Part shown: in pieces, positions 36,656-48,668 of the stretch | Layout of the letters: each line of letters begins with the position of its first letter | Position numbering within the stretch: the stretch's first letter is position 1 | Assembly: GCF_047511655.1 (NCBI RefSeq) | Contig: NC_133403.1 | Coordinates: 12,955,014-13,019,013, forward strand | Length of the DNA stretch: 64,000 bases | Reading direction: 5' to 3' | Origin: Castor canadensis | Lineage: Eukaryota > Chordata > Mammalia > Rodentia > Castoridae | The notes under the pieces: generated by a model | What the model was told of the DNA's origin: nothing | Seen by the model: only the letters and a program-made list of their open reading frames with translations | Databases searched by the model: none | Made by a program: the position numbers and the translations under genes

Positions 36656-38519
36656 GTAGTTCTCCTTTCTGAGTTGCTATTTCTTTATCCTATCTGAAGG
36701 GTGTACTTTGGCTTTTTTTTTTTTTTTTTACTTTGCTTTACGTAAGTAAATTTGTCTCAACCTCTTATCAGTGCAGCAGTACTCCTTTTGCTCAGTGCCT
36801 CTTGCCTCTCTGTGTTTTCATAAACTCTTGTTGTCTTGACAAATTTGTGGATTAACCCGTAGCACAAAAAATTTCTGACAGTTATCTTGACAAAACAAAA
36901 ACCATTTTTTAGACACTTTGTAAATGTTATTAAGAACAATATATTTTTAAGGTAGTCTTGTTACGAGCTTAGAGAATTAAGTTTTAGTTCAATATTAGTA
37001 CATTAAATTTTGACCTTACAAAACATTTAATGTAACTGCATTTTAGTCAAGTCAATCACTTACATAAGCACTTATAAGCTCCATCTCTTTATGACAACTT
37101 ACTCTGTACCTTTATGATAACTTATTTTGTATCCCCTGGGGGAGCTTGTCTTTATCTTTTTTTTATTTAAAAGTATTTTTAACCTTTTATTTTTAAAACC
37201 CATATCCTTAATATCTTAAATGTATATATTTGCTACTTGTTGAAAATAACTCATAAAATCTTTTAGAGTCATATATTTGTATAAAAAAAAACAGAAAGCA
37301 ACCTTAAAATTATTTTTTGTGTAAAAACAATTTATAGAAAGCCCATTTGTTAATAGACCCATGTATTATAAGAGAGAATTAAATCCCAGATTTTATTATG
37401 ACAGAATGAAACAGGCTAGGTCATTTTTAACTACCCAAATTTTAAGATTCCTGCTATAGACTGTCTCCTTCCCACCCTTATTTTTCTTTTTCTCCTCTGG
37501 TCTGATCCAGAGTGTTAACTCCTGAACGCCTGCATCCTAGTGAGACCTGATTGAAGCAAGTTGGAAAACCTGTTTTCTTAAAAGTAGCCGTAGAACAGAG
37601 TAATGATTTTTTTATATTGACTCTATAATAAGAACCATTCTCAAGATGTTTACATATTTATATGCAAAAGGCTTAAGCAGTTTATAACAGAGTTCTTTAA
37701 AACAAAAACCATGGTTTTTTGATACCTTGACTATCACATTAACCTTAGAACAGCAGTTTAAGAACCATTTTGAAGATGCTTACATATACGCACATACATA
37801 CACACACACAAAAGTTTTATAAATTAAGTATGCCAGAAAAAAATGTCAACTTAAGCACACATAAGATAAGCTGGAATTCCAGAAGCAAATTAAATTTTGT
37901 CCCGTGCTTAAAACAAATTGACACACACACAAAATTAGAGTCCACTGTCAAAAAAAGAAAATGCTGTTAAATTATACCCAAAGGGCTATCCAGTAAAAAG
38001 ATGGATGAGGCACCTGTTCTCTTGTGAGTCTCCCTCTTTGGAACTGAATTTTTGTTACCTATCCCTTAATCTCAGTTGTGGCTATTTCCTGGGAAGAGCT
38101 CAATACCTCCCTAACTCTTGGAGGTGTCTCACACACTTTTACACAACACAGTAATTTTGCCCCACTCCCTGAACCTGGGAGACATGGTTTCACCCCAAAA
38201 GGTGGTTACTAGAGGTCTCTAGGAGGTGATCAATCTTCCCTTCTGCCTCCTGAGGCAGGCCTGAATTTGAACCCGGGTTCTTGCCAGTCTGACAAACGGT
38301 GCTCTCGTCCCCTTGCTGGTTCCTGTGCCTCGCCGGGGTTCCGTTGTGCATCAGAGGCCTTCACCCCAACTCACTTGAAGGATGAGTCCCCTCCTCCAGA
38401 TCCAGCTGTCCGTTAGTGCCTGATGGGATCTTCTCCTGGTAGGTCCAGAGGGCGTACTCTGGCAACAAGGGAGGTGACAAATCACCATCTTCTCAGTCCC
38501 GGCAGGAGTCCACGAGAAA

Positions 38520-39635
38520 TGATGCAGGAATCTCAAGCTAAGATGCAGTTTAGCAGGAAGCAACTCTTTATTGTGCCGGCACAGACTCAGTGTCCAAAGG
38601 CTGAGCCCTGAGAACGAAGAGGTCTCACCTTATATACCCTTGTAAGCAGGTTACAGAGGCAAAAAGCAAAGCTCAGCCCACATATGGCTGTATGTGACTT
38701 CATTGGCTATTTCATCTCCCCAGTGCTATGTGACCTTCTTCAGGTTTCAATTCTTTAAGTTTTATCTGTTTTGCCATCCCTTCCTGGAGTGAGCTTTCTC
38801 TCGCTCCCTTGTTCTCCTGATCTAACTGGCCTAACTGGGGGGGACAGGACATGCAGAAAGGACAAACAATATACAAACAGACATGCAGAAAGTTGGGGCC
38901 AGGTGTGTTGGGCACTCAGATGGAGACACACAACAGCCTTGTTGCTTCTTTTACTTCTCTTTACTCTGCTTCTTTATCTTTATTCTTGAAGGCCTTACTC
39001 CTTTACAGTTCTTTAAAAAACTTGCTTCTTTTCTATTCTTTAAAGTCTCTTTCCTTAGACTCGCTCTGTCCCATGTTTTCCTTAGCTTTCTTAAAGTCTC
39101 AGTGCTCAGACTTGCACACAAACAACAGCAGCCACTTCTAGAAACCGCATTAGCATAACTCTTAAAGTCTCTCTCCTTAGACATGCACTGTCCCATGTTC
39201 TCTTTAGCTTTTCTTTAGCTTAGCTTTTCTAAAACCTATGTATATAGTTCCAGGTGCAGACTTGCACTGTCCCATATTCCCTTTAATCTCTAGCATAACT
39301 CAGCAGTCCACCAGCAGCGTCATTCTCTCAAGCAGCCCACCAACCAATCCACCCCCATCAAAAAACTTTCCATCTCCTTCAGCCAGTCTGTTACATCCAG
39401 TGGTAAACAAGGAGGTGGAGCAACAATTCTCAGGGAGGGGCGTGACACTGTAACAAGAGAAACCTGCATACTGCTTCTCTAAACATGAACAACTTAGGAA
39501 AAAGCAGCTGTGCTGCATTCTGCTTCTCACTCTCTTCAAGTTCTCATAAGCTTCTCGTAATCCACTCCCTACACCTCACCCCACCTGTTATCAGAACAAT
39601 TTATCTGTTTCTCTCCTGGTCCTCCTCCTGCTACA
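38520..39635 (-). repeat. ERV 5' LTR (full)
   Basis: A 1.1-kb LTR. On the minus strand it has GTATATAAGG near 38629-38638 (TATA-like) and AATAAA at 38567-38572. Its long U3 contains imperfect direct repeats near 39040-39290. Confidence 0.85.
39040..39290 (-). repeat. Imperfect direct repeats in the LTR U3
   Basis: Plus-strand units near 39042, 39160 and 39255 share TTAAAGTCTC, CCTTAGACxxGC and CTGTCCCATGTT, with a period of roughly 100 bases. U3 repeats of this type often act as enhancers in retroviral LTRs; function here is inferred. Confidence 0.6.
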
Positions 39636-39684
39636 GTGGGTGTCAGGGGCTAGAAGGGGAAAGGGGAAATTGGAATTTGGTTTT

Positions 39685-39800
39685 GACTTTTTGAGACAGG
39701 GTCTCACTATGTACTTCAAGCTGGCCCACAGCTGGAGATAGTCCTGCCTCAGCCTCTGGAGTGCAGGGACTGCAGACGTGTACTGCCACACTGGGCAGTA
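39685..39800 (-). mobile_element. B1-like SINE, antisense
   Basis: TTTTTGAGACAGGGTCTCACT to GACTGCAGACGTGTACTGCC, next to the ERV end. Confidence 0.8.
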
Positions 39801-39984
39801 ATTATTATTTAATGGGTACATATTTCAGTTTCATATCGGAGAATCCTAGAGATACATGGGTGGTGATGACATACAATAATATAAATGTACTCTCAATACA
39901 CAATATAAATGTATATAGTGCTGAACTACAGTTAGACGTTGCCAAGATAGCATTTTTTATGTTTTACCAACAAAAAAAGGTAAA

Positions 39985-40280
39985 GGGCTGGAGGAATGGC
40001 TCAGGCAGTACAGAACCTGCCTGGACAGTGAGAAACCCTGAGTTCAAACCCAAGTGCCACCAAAAAGTTAAATAAGATAAAAGAAACCTACACACTTTGG
40101 GGCTGGAGCATGGCTCAAGTGGTAGAACACTGGCCAAGCAAGCACAAGGCCAAGTTCAACCCCCACTACCACCAAAAAAAGACAAAACACTTTTTTTTTT
40201 TGGTGCTGCTGGGAGTCAAACCCAAGGCCTCACATTTACTACCAAGCATCTACCAGTTACATCTCAGCCTCCAGCAATCT
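39985..40280. mobile_element. Three SINE units (two sense, one antisense)
   Basis: tRNA-like units at 39985-40070 and 40100-40185 (sense), then an antisense ID-like unit at 40190-40275 joined through an A/T run. Confidence 0.75.
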
Positions 40281-40424
40281 AACTTTTTATTCAAATGAAA
40301 TGTTTCCCTGAAATATCTGCACTGAGGTGGTAAAGAAATCAAAGTCTTTTTGAGGCTGTGACACAAGCGTCTAGGAAAAATGGCACTATACTCACACTGA
40401 ACCTTTTACCGTTAAAGGCTAAGT

Positions 40425-40955
40425 TGTCCTCACCAAAATTCCTGTTGAAGTCCTACCTCCCAACACCTCAGAATATGGCTGTCCTGGAAGCAGGGTGTTT
40501 AAAGAGGCAACTAAGTTAAAAGGAGGTTATTAGCATGGGCCCTGTACCAATGTAACTGGTGCCCTAAGAAGAGAACATAACACAGATTGAGAAACAACCA
40601 TATGAAGACACAGAGAAGCAGAGTGCTGGTGGCTCACAACTGTAATCCCAGTTACTTAGGAGGCAGCGATCGGGAGGATCAGGGTTCAAAGCCAGCCTGT
40701 GCAAATAGCTCATGAGACCCTATCTCAAAAGAACCCATCACAAAAAGGGCTGGTGGAGTGGCTCAAGGTGTAGGCCCTGAGGTATAAGCCCTAGTATCAC
40801 AAAACAACAAAAAATAAAAAACAAGGAGAGGAGCGAGGTCTTAGAAGAAATCAAACTTGCCAATAACTCGATTTTGGTAGCTCTAGAAAATCAATTTCTG
40901 TTTAAGGCACCCACCCTATAGTCTTTTTTATGGTAGCCTGAGCAGACTAAAACAT
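40425..40955 (+). mobile_element. MLT1-type LTR split by a composite SINE
   Basis: TGTTGAAGTCCTACCTCCCA, then GTTAAAAGGAGGTTATTAGC and CATATGAAGACACAGAGAAG. After the SINE (40619-40825) it resumes with AGAAGAAATCAAACTTGCCA and ends TAGCCTGAGCAGACTAAAAC. This matches the MLT1 consensus order. Confidence 0.8.
40619..40825 (+). mobile_element. Composite SINE, sense
   Basis: GTGCTGGTGGCTCACAACTG to GTGGAGTGGCTCAAGGTGTAG, ending in a mixed A-rich tail; inserted in the MLT1 LTR. Confidence 0.88.
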
Positions 40956-41049
40956 TTACCATTAATAGCAGCAAATAAAACACTGTGAGCCCTCTACTTC
41001 AACCAGGCTTCACATACTCCTGGGATACAAAGCAGCTTTAACTAGTGTG

Positions 41050-41330
41050 TCCCTGGCTTGCTCAACTCTCTAAGACCTCTCTGAGTAGCTCTCCCATCTG
41101 TCTGCACTGGGAAGGTTGCTTCTCCTGGCCAATACCTTCCCAGCTTGCAAAATCCTGCACACCTTTCACCTCCACTTCTGTGTTACTTTGTGCCTCCTAC
41201 AAATGGTTTTCTCACTTCACAATTGGAACCTTCCTTTTTACCCGTATTGTTTCCCAGTAGAGTAGGGGGTTGATGTCTTTGTCATTTATTTCCCAGGACC
41301 TGGCAGAGGGGCAGCATTTCTTACCCCCAT
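41050..41330 (+). repeat. L2-like fragment
   Basis: TGCAAAATCCTGCACACCTTT, then TTGATGTCTTTGTCATTTAT and CCCAGGACCTGGCAGAGGGG fit an L2 3' end. Confidence 0.5.
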
Positions 41331-41392
41331 CCATCCTTGGGTAAATTAATTTTGATTGCAACACAAGACAAAGAGACACTTTTGGTTATACT

Positions 41393-41398
41393 TTTATT
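41393..41398 (-). terminator. MRPL40 poly(A) signal
   Basis: AATAAA on the minus strand about 100 bases after the MRPL40 stop codon. Confidence 0.8.
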
Positions 41399-41494
41399 CA
41401 TTACCAGCATGCTTTATCTTGTGAAAAGCAGACTTCAGCCCTGGTCATTCTGACTCCTAAGGGCAGTACGTTCTGAGGACAGCTGCCTTCATCT

Positions 41495-44325
41495 CTATTT
41501 CTTGAATTCTTGCTGTGCGTACACCTTGGTGATGTCATTGTACCTGCCTTCAGGGGGCTGGTAACTAGAGATTGGTGGAGTGTAATGTGGCCCTTCCTTC
41601 TCAAAGGGAAATAGGCTGGAGTCCCGTTTGATGGCCTCGGTGTAGAGCTCTGGGGACTCGAGTCTCAGTTCTTGGAGAGCTTCCTGCTGTGTCTCCAGCA
41701 TGGACTTGATGGCGTTCCTCTCCATTGCATGCTCTTGCTGCTTATACAGTGACCACCTCTTCAGAAGCAGAGCTCTCCGCTCACTCTCCTCAAAGGGGAG
41801 TGCCACGTGAGGCCGCTGTCTGTGAACACAGAGGCATGAGCCTGGGAGTACTGATCCTGCCTGCAAAGGAGCCTGTGTGACTGCACGTGACCCAAGAACC
41901 CCTCTGCCAGGCACAGCCAGGACTCAGGAAAAAAAAGTAGAAGTTTGGGACAAATTAAGGAAGGAATGTTTACTGTGGGGGCAGTTGCATCTAACATAGG
42001 AAGCCAAGACCATTTGCTTTCCACCTTCTCTGCTAAGGGGAATACTCCTTTGGTGAGAGGTGATGCTGGAGAAAAGTGAAATAAACACCAAAATCCTAGG
42101 GAGACAGAGCCTATTTCAGCCCTGAAGCACCAAAAAATACCTGTTTCCCACTTGTGTGGCAAGGTGCTGCTTTATGGACCATGCAAACTTTTTCAAGAAA
42201 GCAGCAAGAGCTGCTAATCCTGCGCATAGGACACAATCACAATACACATTGTATATGAGCATTTACACCAAGAGGCCAAGGGTTTCTACTTTGGGGATGG
42301 GGTGAGGAATGGTGAACCCAAGGCCCATGCCACAAGCCAAAGCCAAGACTCTTCATGGTCATTTGAGCAACAACATAAACTTCAGAGCAAGTTCATCCAA
42401 ATTTGCTTGAGCATATGGCCCAGAGTTATCAAAATAGTTGTCTAGTTTCTTTTCCACCATCAGCTGTTCAAGGGTACTATCCAGGAAAACTCTGTCCAAC
42501 TCTCAAAAAGGCATAATCAAGCAGAAAAAGACTCAGACCAGAGCCAAGTCCTTCCCATCACTATCACAGGCATGAACTTCAGCTTGAACTGCCTGAAGTT
42601 GATGGAACTCTTCTGCCCTAAGGACTTCAAGCCCAGAAGATAACTCTTACCTTGATTTATCCAAGAACCGCACAGGGGTAATAAAATCTTCAATGGGAAT
42701 TAACTCTTGGCCACCCTTTTCCAGTTTTCGGATCTTCTTTTTCAAACGTTCCTTTGCTGCTTGATCTTTTTTAGGATCTACCTTCTTCTTCTTTCGTAGA
42801 GGTTCTCCTCTAATGAATAAATAGCAAACATTAAGTGTTTTCCTCTTCAATCTCATAAGAGATGGCACTAAGTGAAGTGCCCCATACTGAATTCTTTACT
42901 GGGGGAAAGAGCCATACGCAGTCCTGACCCCATGAGCATAGTGTGACAGGAAGATAGGTAGCTTCCATCCCATGTCATGGTGAGAACTGTGTGGGTGCTA
43001 TCAACTCCAGGGAGGAGAACAAAAGCACAAAGGAGTGGGACATAAACTAGGTGTTATCTTCAGAGCTGGTACTGTGTGCCTTGGAACTGTCCTGGAAAAT
43101 GAACAATACAAAACTGATGGATTAGAAACTCATTTGCATTTTAAGTGGATTTGTGATTTATAAAAAAAACGCTTTAAGACTAAAAGAAACAGGGCTGGTG
43201 GAGTGACTCAAGCGTTAAGAGTGCCTGCCTAGTAAGTGTGAGGCCCTGAGTTAAAATTCCAGGGCTGCCAAAAAAAAGGCTAAAAGAAACAATATAGTAA
43301 AAGTGACTGGCATGTCTTTATTTACTTGTCAGAACTCTTAAAGAATTTCCCCCATCCTAGAGCAAAAGTCTGGTTTTCTATTAGGAGTACATCTCCCAGT
43401 TATAATTTACTATTAAGAATAACCAAGCTGGGCAATGGTGGATCATGCCTGTAATACTAGCGATTTGGGAAGCTGAGATCTGGAGGATGGAGGTTCCACC
43501 TCCATCAAAAAGTTCGAGAGACCCCATCTCCAAAAAATAATCCGAGCAAAATGGAGATGTGGCTCAAGTGGTTGAAGTCCTGAGTTCAAACCTTAGTCCC
43601 ACCACCCCCAAAAAAGAATAAATCTTTTAACCTTAAAATTGACTACATCAAATCCTAGAAAGCATCCAGAATTCCAGATGGAAATAACTCCAGTCTTCGA
43701 ACCTCATCCCACCCAGGGAGTTAGAATGAGTAGGGAAGAGAAAGGTCTACGGAGAAAGAGAAATTAAGCTGTGCCTTTTAAAATACACAAGACTCTCTTT
43801 TTTTTCATCTGCACATCAGTGTTGCTCACACCCTCAGAGGTGTCAAGGCCACAACTGAGTTTTACCTCAGGGGAATGAGTTCCCAGAAGGAGAACAGTGA
43901 AGCTCGCTGGTGGGTGTCCCTGATCTGCGTCCAAGTTCCAGGAAGCCTGAAGGAGACAAGGCTACGTGTAAGTATCGGTTTCTTCCCCACTTACACGAAA
44001 CGGCACACGCACACACTTTAAAACGACAGTGTTCGCCAAACCTAGGGCATTGGTAAGTTACTGGACATGAGGGCAAGGGCAAGGTGGAAATTTTTCAAAA
44101 CCTCCCGTACTCGCTAGGGTCCTAGAATCTGCATCCACAACAGACAAGAACAGAATCTGCAGGCTCCTCCCTGAGATAACAGTGGACAGGGGAGGGGGAG
44201 AGCTCGGGAGAAGCCCCGGGCGGCAGAGATGCCGCCGAGCCCTGCGCATCCCACGACCGCGTCCACACTCACCCACTTGGCGGACGCAGAGCCCGAGCAG
44301 CAGATAGTAATGCCGCAACGGCCAT
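41495..44325 (-). CDS. MRPL40: MRPL40, mitochondrial large ribosomal subunit protein (complete)
   Basis: MRPL40 is a nuclear-encoded protein of the 39S mitochondrial ribosomal subunit, imported into the matrix. Four minus-strand exons, 44273-44325, 43866-43946, 42651-42809 and 41495-41819, have AG/GT borders and join to 205 residues plus TAG; the human protein has 206. The N-terminus [18 protein letters not shown] is arginine-bearing, alanine-rich and without acids, as expected of a mitochondrial presequence. Exon 3 has the basic block [15 protein letters not shown] and a predicted coiled stretch. The C-terminal part has [14 protein letters not shown] and [15 protein letters not shown], strongly conserved in the family. 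The start is the first ATG in frame. It is divergent from HIRA across a CpG island, as in human. No frame break is seen. Confidence 0.97.
41820..43865. other. MRPL40 introns 2 and 3 and exon 3 region
   Basis: Intron 3 (41820-42650) shows nothing recognisable. Intron 2 (42810-43865) holds a tRNA-like SINE unit (43192-43275) and a composite SINE (43427-43620). Confidence 0.8.
43192..43620 (+). mobile_element. Two SINEs in MRPL40 intron 2
   Basis: A right unit, GTGGAGTGACTCAAGCGTTAAG (43192-43275), and a composite copy from AAGCTGGGCAATGGTGGATC to the CCACC/A-rich tail (43427-43620). Confidence 0.75.
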
Positions 44326-45800
44326 AGTTTGGGTTTTATTTTTCCTTCGCGGACCGGTAGGCAGCTTCCGGGAGCGCGCAACTTGGCGGTCCGGCCCGCG
44401 GTGTCCAGGGAGAGGTCCGGCTTGGCGTGCAGCCCCGTACTCCCGCGTTCCGGCCTCAGAGGGCAGAGCCGATCCTGGGCCCGCCCCCGACGCAGCCACG
44501 CCCCGGGCGTCTCTGCCGCGCGCCGCACGCTGTAAGCGCGTCTCACCTACCAGTGCGCAGGGTCCTCCCTCCGCCTCCACCACGCTCGGTGAGCCCGCCC
44601 TACGGCGGGCATTGCCTTGCTAGCCTCCGCCTAGGTTTGGCCTGTTCTTCCCGCAGTGCCTCCTGAGTGGCTGAGGGGTTGTCCCTTTGCTCCACCCGGC
44701 CCAAGTGTCCACTTCCATGAAACCACCCCCATCTTCCAATAAATGCGCCAGTCCCAGCCTCCCGCGCAACCCTCCCCATGCTGGCTCGTTTCCCACATTC
44801 GTGCGAGCTTGGGGCGGCGGCTGCCCGCCAGTTGCGGCGTCCAGTCGCCTGCACGTGGCTGCCGCCCCATAGCACGTGTTGATGAATGACAGAAGCTAGT
44901 CAGTAAGTCGGACTCGGAACCAGCAAGGTAGAGCTAGTGACAGGATGTCCACGACACCCACGTCCAGCCTGCTCTCGGGACAGCCCTTCCGGCGTGGCTA
45001 CAACTAGACGTTCTGCTAGCCCGTCGCGGTCCCGGCCACCCAGTCTCTCGTCAGGGGCCACACCCACGCCCTCCCCAAAGTGGAGTCGCCCTACTCAGCC
45101 CCTGCCTGCCCAAAGAGCCCGGGCGGCCCCGTCCGCGTAGGGAGCGGTTTCCCGCCGGGGAGATTTGGCAGGTGCGCGCCGTGACTTCCGGCGTTGCCCG
45201 GGAGCCGCCGGAGGAGGAGCGGCGCAGGGGATGCGGCTGTGGTGGCGGCGGCGGCGGCCGGGCGCGGGGGGCGGCTGTGGCGGCGGCTGGGGTCGTGGGC
45301 CGGCAATGGCGCGGCGGCGCTGAAAGCGCGGGGAGGGCGGCGGCCGGAGGGCGGGCGGCGTGGGAGGAAGCGGCGGCGGCAGCTCCATGGCCCGGGCGCG
45401 TTGAGATACGCGGCTCTCGCCTCAGCCCGGCGGCGGCCGAACAATGAAGCTCCTGAAGCCAACCTGGGTCAACCACAATGGTGAGTGCGCGCAGAGGTCG
45501 CGGGAGGTAGAGCCTAGAGTGAGGTCGGCATCTGCAGTCCGGTTGGGGTCGCGCTTAGGCCCTGCCTGGTCCCCCGGTGCCCGGTGCCTGAGCTGCTCAG
45601 CCGGCGGGAGCGGACTTTGTCCTCCGCACCGGCAGGCCGGCGAGCCCGGGCACGTGCTTCCCTGCGAAGTCCGCCTTGGCTCCAGGCACTGGCGCCGAGT
45701 CCTGCGCCGCCCACCCGTAGTCCTCGGAGGGGCCTCGGCCTGGCTTCTGAGCGCGAGCCTGGACGCCAGCCAGGTACTGCCACCCTTTTGCACTGTCCAG
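44170..45800. promoter_or_regulatory. CpG island, MRPL40/HIRA bidirectional promoter
   Basis: Dense CpG from MRPL40 exon 1 through HIRA exon 1 and into its intron. The two start codons are 1.1 kb apart, head to head. The centre (about 44690-44780 and 44880-44950) is less GC-rich. The HIRA leader (45190-45440) is almost pure G/C with GGC and GCG runs. No TATA box is seen. Confidence 0.85.
45444..45480 (+). CDS. HIRA: HIRA, coding exon 1
   Basis: HIRA is the WD40 subunit of the replication-independent histone H3.3 chaperone complex (with UBN1 and CABIN1) in the nucleus. Exon 1 codes MKLLKPTWVNHN plus the first base of a Gly codon, identical to the human N-terminus, followed by GTGAGT. The ATG follows a very GC-rich leader. 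The next exon, starting the first WD repeat, was not found to 64000, so the rest of the gene lies beyond the right edge. The size of this first intron (over 18.5 kb) fits a large gene. Confidence 0.95.
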
Positions 45801-46554
45801 AATGTGCTCAGATGGTCCCGAGTGTGAAATCGGGGCGGCATCCCCCTTGTAGCCTTTCAGTGGCCCGGAGGAGAACTAGAATCTGCAGGAGGGACTGTTA
45901 CTACCCTTGCTGAGGCCTGGAGCTGGTGACAGTGCCCCCACTCGGGGACTGTCGTCCCGGAATAGGAAGGCTCAGGCTGAGGTCCTGTAGAGAAGCCACG
46001 TTTAATGCTGAGCTGTGGCATCAGGGTGACTAGGATTGGGAATGAGAGGGCACAGGCATATTCTAGAAGAGAGCAGAGGCGCTCCCTTAGCTCCTGGTAG
46101 TGACCTCAAAGAATACTCCAGGGGAAAGTGCTCATCCACCATGGTTGAGACTTGACTCTGGTACAGAGAGGGCAGTAGTAACCAGTATGTCTTAGTTCTG
46201 TCTACTGTTGGAGTTGATCTTTGCTCCCCGGGGAAAGGTAGGGACAGAGTCCCCTCCTCTACTGACCGTACTGGAATACCAGGATGCATGCCCAAAAGGC
46301 ACCTCCAAGGCAAAGGGTCACCTCCACCCTTCTGCTCTGCTGACAGGCAAAGGGTCACCCTGATGCTGTCTTGTTCCTCATTTCTACTTTGTAGTGCAAC
46401 TAGAGGGAGCTACAGTTTTCTTTTGACGCAAGAAGAGTAGATACCCTTTTGCTTTTATTTTTTTCTAAATGTGGCTTTTTTATTTTGAACTTGGCCCCAG
46501 GATGCTCTACTTCTACAATCAAACCAAATTCAACATCTTGCCTTATGTTTTTTC

Positions 46555-46830
46555 CTTCCTTTCTTTTGGCTAGAATTGCTCTCTTCCATCTTTTTGTATA
46601 ACATCTTCCATTTTTCAGGGCCCAGGTGAAATCACCTTTTATTTTTGAAACCATTCCTGTGGAGTTATCCCAGCATATATGCTGTGTTGCTGTGCTTTGC
46701 CATATGGAAGTTGTAGCTGTATTTTCCACAGCCCCAGAGCAAAGACTGCCTCACTTTCCTTTGTATTCCTTGCTGAACTCAGCAACACCTTCCATATAAT
46801 GAGTATATGATAAATGTTGGCTACAACTAA
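46555..46830 (+). repeat. L2-like fragment
   Basis: GGCTAGAATTGCTCTCTTCC, a GGTGAAATCACCTTTTATT block and CAACACCTTCCATATAATGAG followed by ATAAATGTTGG fit the L2 3' end. Confidence 0.55.
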
Positions 46831-47163
46831 GAAAGCTGGAGTTTCTCTTAATTTACAAAGATGCAACTAGGTTTACTGAACATGAAGCAAAAGCCTAGAG
46901 CCTTAGTTTCATTTCTCCTGTTGATAGTCAAAAGAGCATTTCCTGATATATTCAGTGCATATCTTTCCATGGAGATTGTACATGTTATGATTCTAAATTA
47001 TGGTGTTTGGGATCAGGAAAGGAAACATTTTATTATGAACTAATTTGCTGCGTAAGTGAAAGTCTGAAGGAATTTTTGTGTTAATGTAATTTGTCTAAAT
47101 CCATTTGTGTGTGTAGCCAGCTTTCTCCAGCCTCTACCTTCTGTCAAATAATTTCTTCCTTTG

Positions 47164-47535
47164 CTGGATACTGGTGGCTCACGCCTGTAATCCTAGCTGC
47201 TCAAAAGGCAGAGAGCAAGAAGATTTTGGTTTGAAGCCAGCCCCGAGCAAATAGTTGTGAGACCCTAGCCCAACTGGGATTTACTTTTGGAATGTGAGGG
47301 TTGTTCAACATGTAAAAATCAATCAATGTGTTCAATCCCCAGCACCTTCCCTCCCCCCCCCAAAAAAGAATCAGCATAATATACCACATTAACAAAATTA
47401 AGGGGGCCGGGGGCTCACACCTGTAATCCTAGCTACTCAGGAGGCAGAGATCAGGATGATCGAGGTTCAAAGCCAGCTTGGGCAAATAGTTTTCTAGACC
47501 CTATCTTGAAAATACTCAACAAAAAACAGGGCTAA
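47164..47535 (+). mobile_element. Two composite SINE left parts, sense
   Basis: ACTGGTGGCTCACGCCTGTA (47164-47275) and GGGGGCTCACACCTGTAATC (47404-47535). Both lack a normal right half. Confidence 0.75.
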
Positions 47536-47884
47536 CAGAGTGTAGGAAAGAAGTTTTATGCTGTGTAAGTATGTCAAGAGGCTTAAGCAATTGCATGGCA
47601 CAAATGATTGAGAGTCCACAACCAGGTCAGCAGCCAAATACACCAGCCTGCAAAAGCAAGGAGAATGGTAGGCCTGGATCCTCTGCACTGGCCTAGAATG
47701 GAACATAATACCTGCTCTGTGTGCTTCACAGTATGATTGTGAAGTTCAGCTGGGTACAAAGACATAACTCATCCCAGACTGTGAAGTGCTTTAGAAATCT
47801 AAGAGATAACAGTAAAAGATATTGAGACTTTGTATGGGATTTACCTTCTTTAGACTTGTTCTTTATCAGATTTCCTTCCATTTA

Positions 47885-47975
47885 TATTTATTTATGGAGA
47901 TACTGGAGTTTGAACTCAGTGCCTCAAGCTTGCTAGACAGGTGCTTTATTGCTTGAGCTATTCCACCACCTCACA
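47885..47975 (-). mobile_element. tRNA-like SINE unit, antisense
   Basis: ACTGGAGTTTGAACTCAGTGC to TTGAGCTATTCCACCACC. Confidence 0.7.
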
Positions 47976-48475
47976 TTTCCTTCTTTTTAAAATCTAAAAA
48001 TATAACTTTGGTCTCATGGAATGGTTAGGAAGACTGTTGGAGGTAAATTACCATTATCCTAGAGGAAATGATGTTGTTGTAAATCACTAGGAACAGACCT
48101 TTCAGGATGGTAGTGAGTAGTGGAAACTGCTTCCTGGCCAGAGCCTAAATGGTAGTTAGTGGCCAGTAAAATAGTGCTTCCTTTGGATTGAAAAAAGCTG
48201 TGGTGCTTCGGAGAGTGTTGTCATCGCACTTTCTGGCTTCCTCACTCTGCAGTCATGTTTCCTGTCTCCTTATGTAGTATGAACATACAGACATAACTTT
48301 GTCACTGAGAGTCCAAAGGGGAAGGAAAAGAGAGCTCAGTGTTTTTCCCCAGGGTGGTAGGGAATTCATTCAGACAAGGTGGAGAGAACAGCTAAAATAG
48401 AGGGAGAAGTGTTGAATTATAGGCATACTTTGATCTTTATTTTCATGACTGATAATGAAAAGCCTCTAAGATAGG

Positions 48476-48668
48476 GTTTCTCAGCCTCAGCACAATTGGA
48501 CATTTTCCACCAGTTTTAGGGACTGCCCTGTTGGTTGTGGGGGATGCGTCTACCTACTAGATGCCAGGAGTACCCACTACCATCACCCATTTGTCACAAT
48601 CAAAACTATTCCGGATGTTCCCCCAGTGTCTGTCAGTAGCCCAAATCACCCCTAGTTAAGAGGTTCTG
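48476..48668 (-). mobile_element. MER5A-like hAT element
   Basis: AGGGTTTCTCAGCCTCAGCAC at one end, TACTAGATGCCAGGAGTACC in the middle and CCTAGTTAAGAGGTTCTGG at the other end match MER5A. Confidence 0.82.

Larger units (their letters stand above)
33579..39635 (-). mobile_element. Degenerate endogenous retrovirus, minus orientation
   Basis: Two related LTRs in the same orientation (33579-33926 and 38520-39635) bound about 4.6 kb. Read on the minus strand, each LTR starts TGTAGCAGG and ends in CA. The flanks carry GTGG at 33575-33578 and 39636-39639, a 4-bp target duplication of the ERV1/gamma-like kind. A polypurine tract AAAGGGGGGAATGA abuts the 3' LTR (33927-33940). The interior has no gag, pol or env frame of useful length. 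A primer-binding site is not clear: the minus strand after 38520 reads TTTCTCGTGGACTCCTGCC. It is an old, non-coding copy. Confidence 0.85.

Noticed and set aside
44058..45484. Many long frames on both strands in the MRPL40/HIRA CpG island
   Set aside because: They are low-complexity (Ala, Arg, Pro, Gly) products of GC-rich sequence. Only MRPL40 exon 1 and HIRA exon 1 match known proteins.
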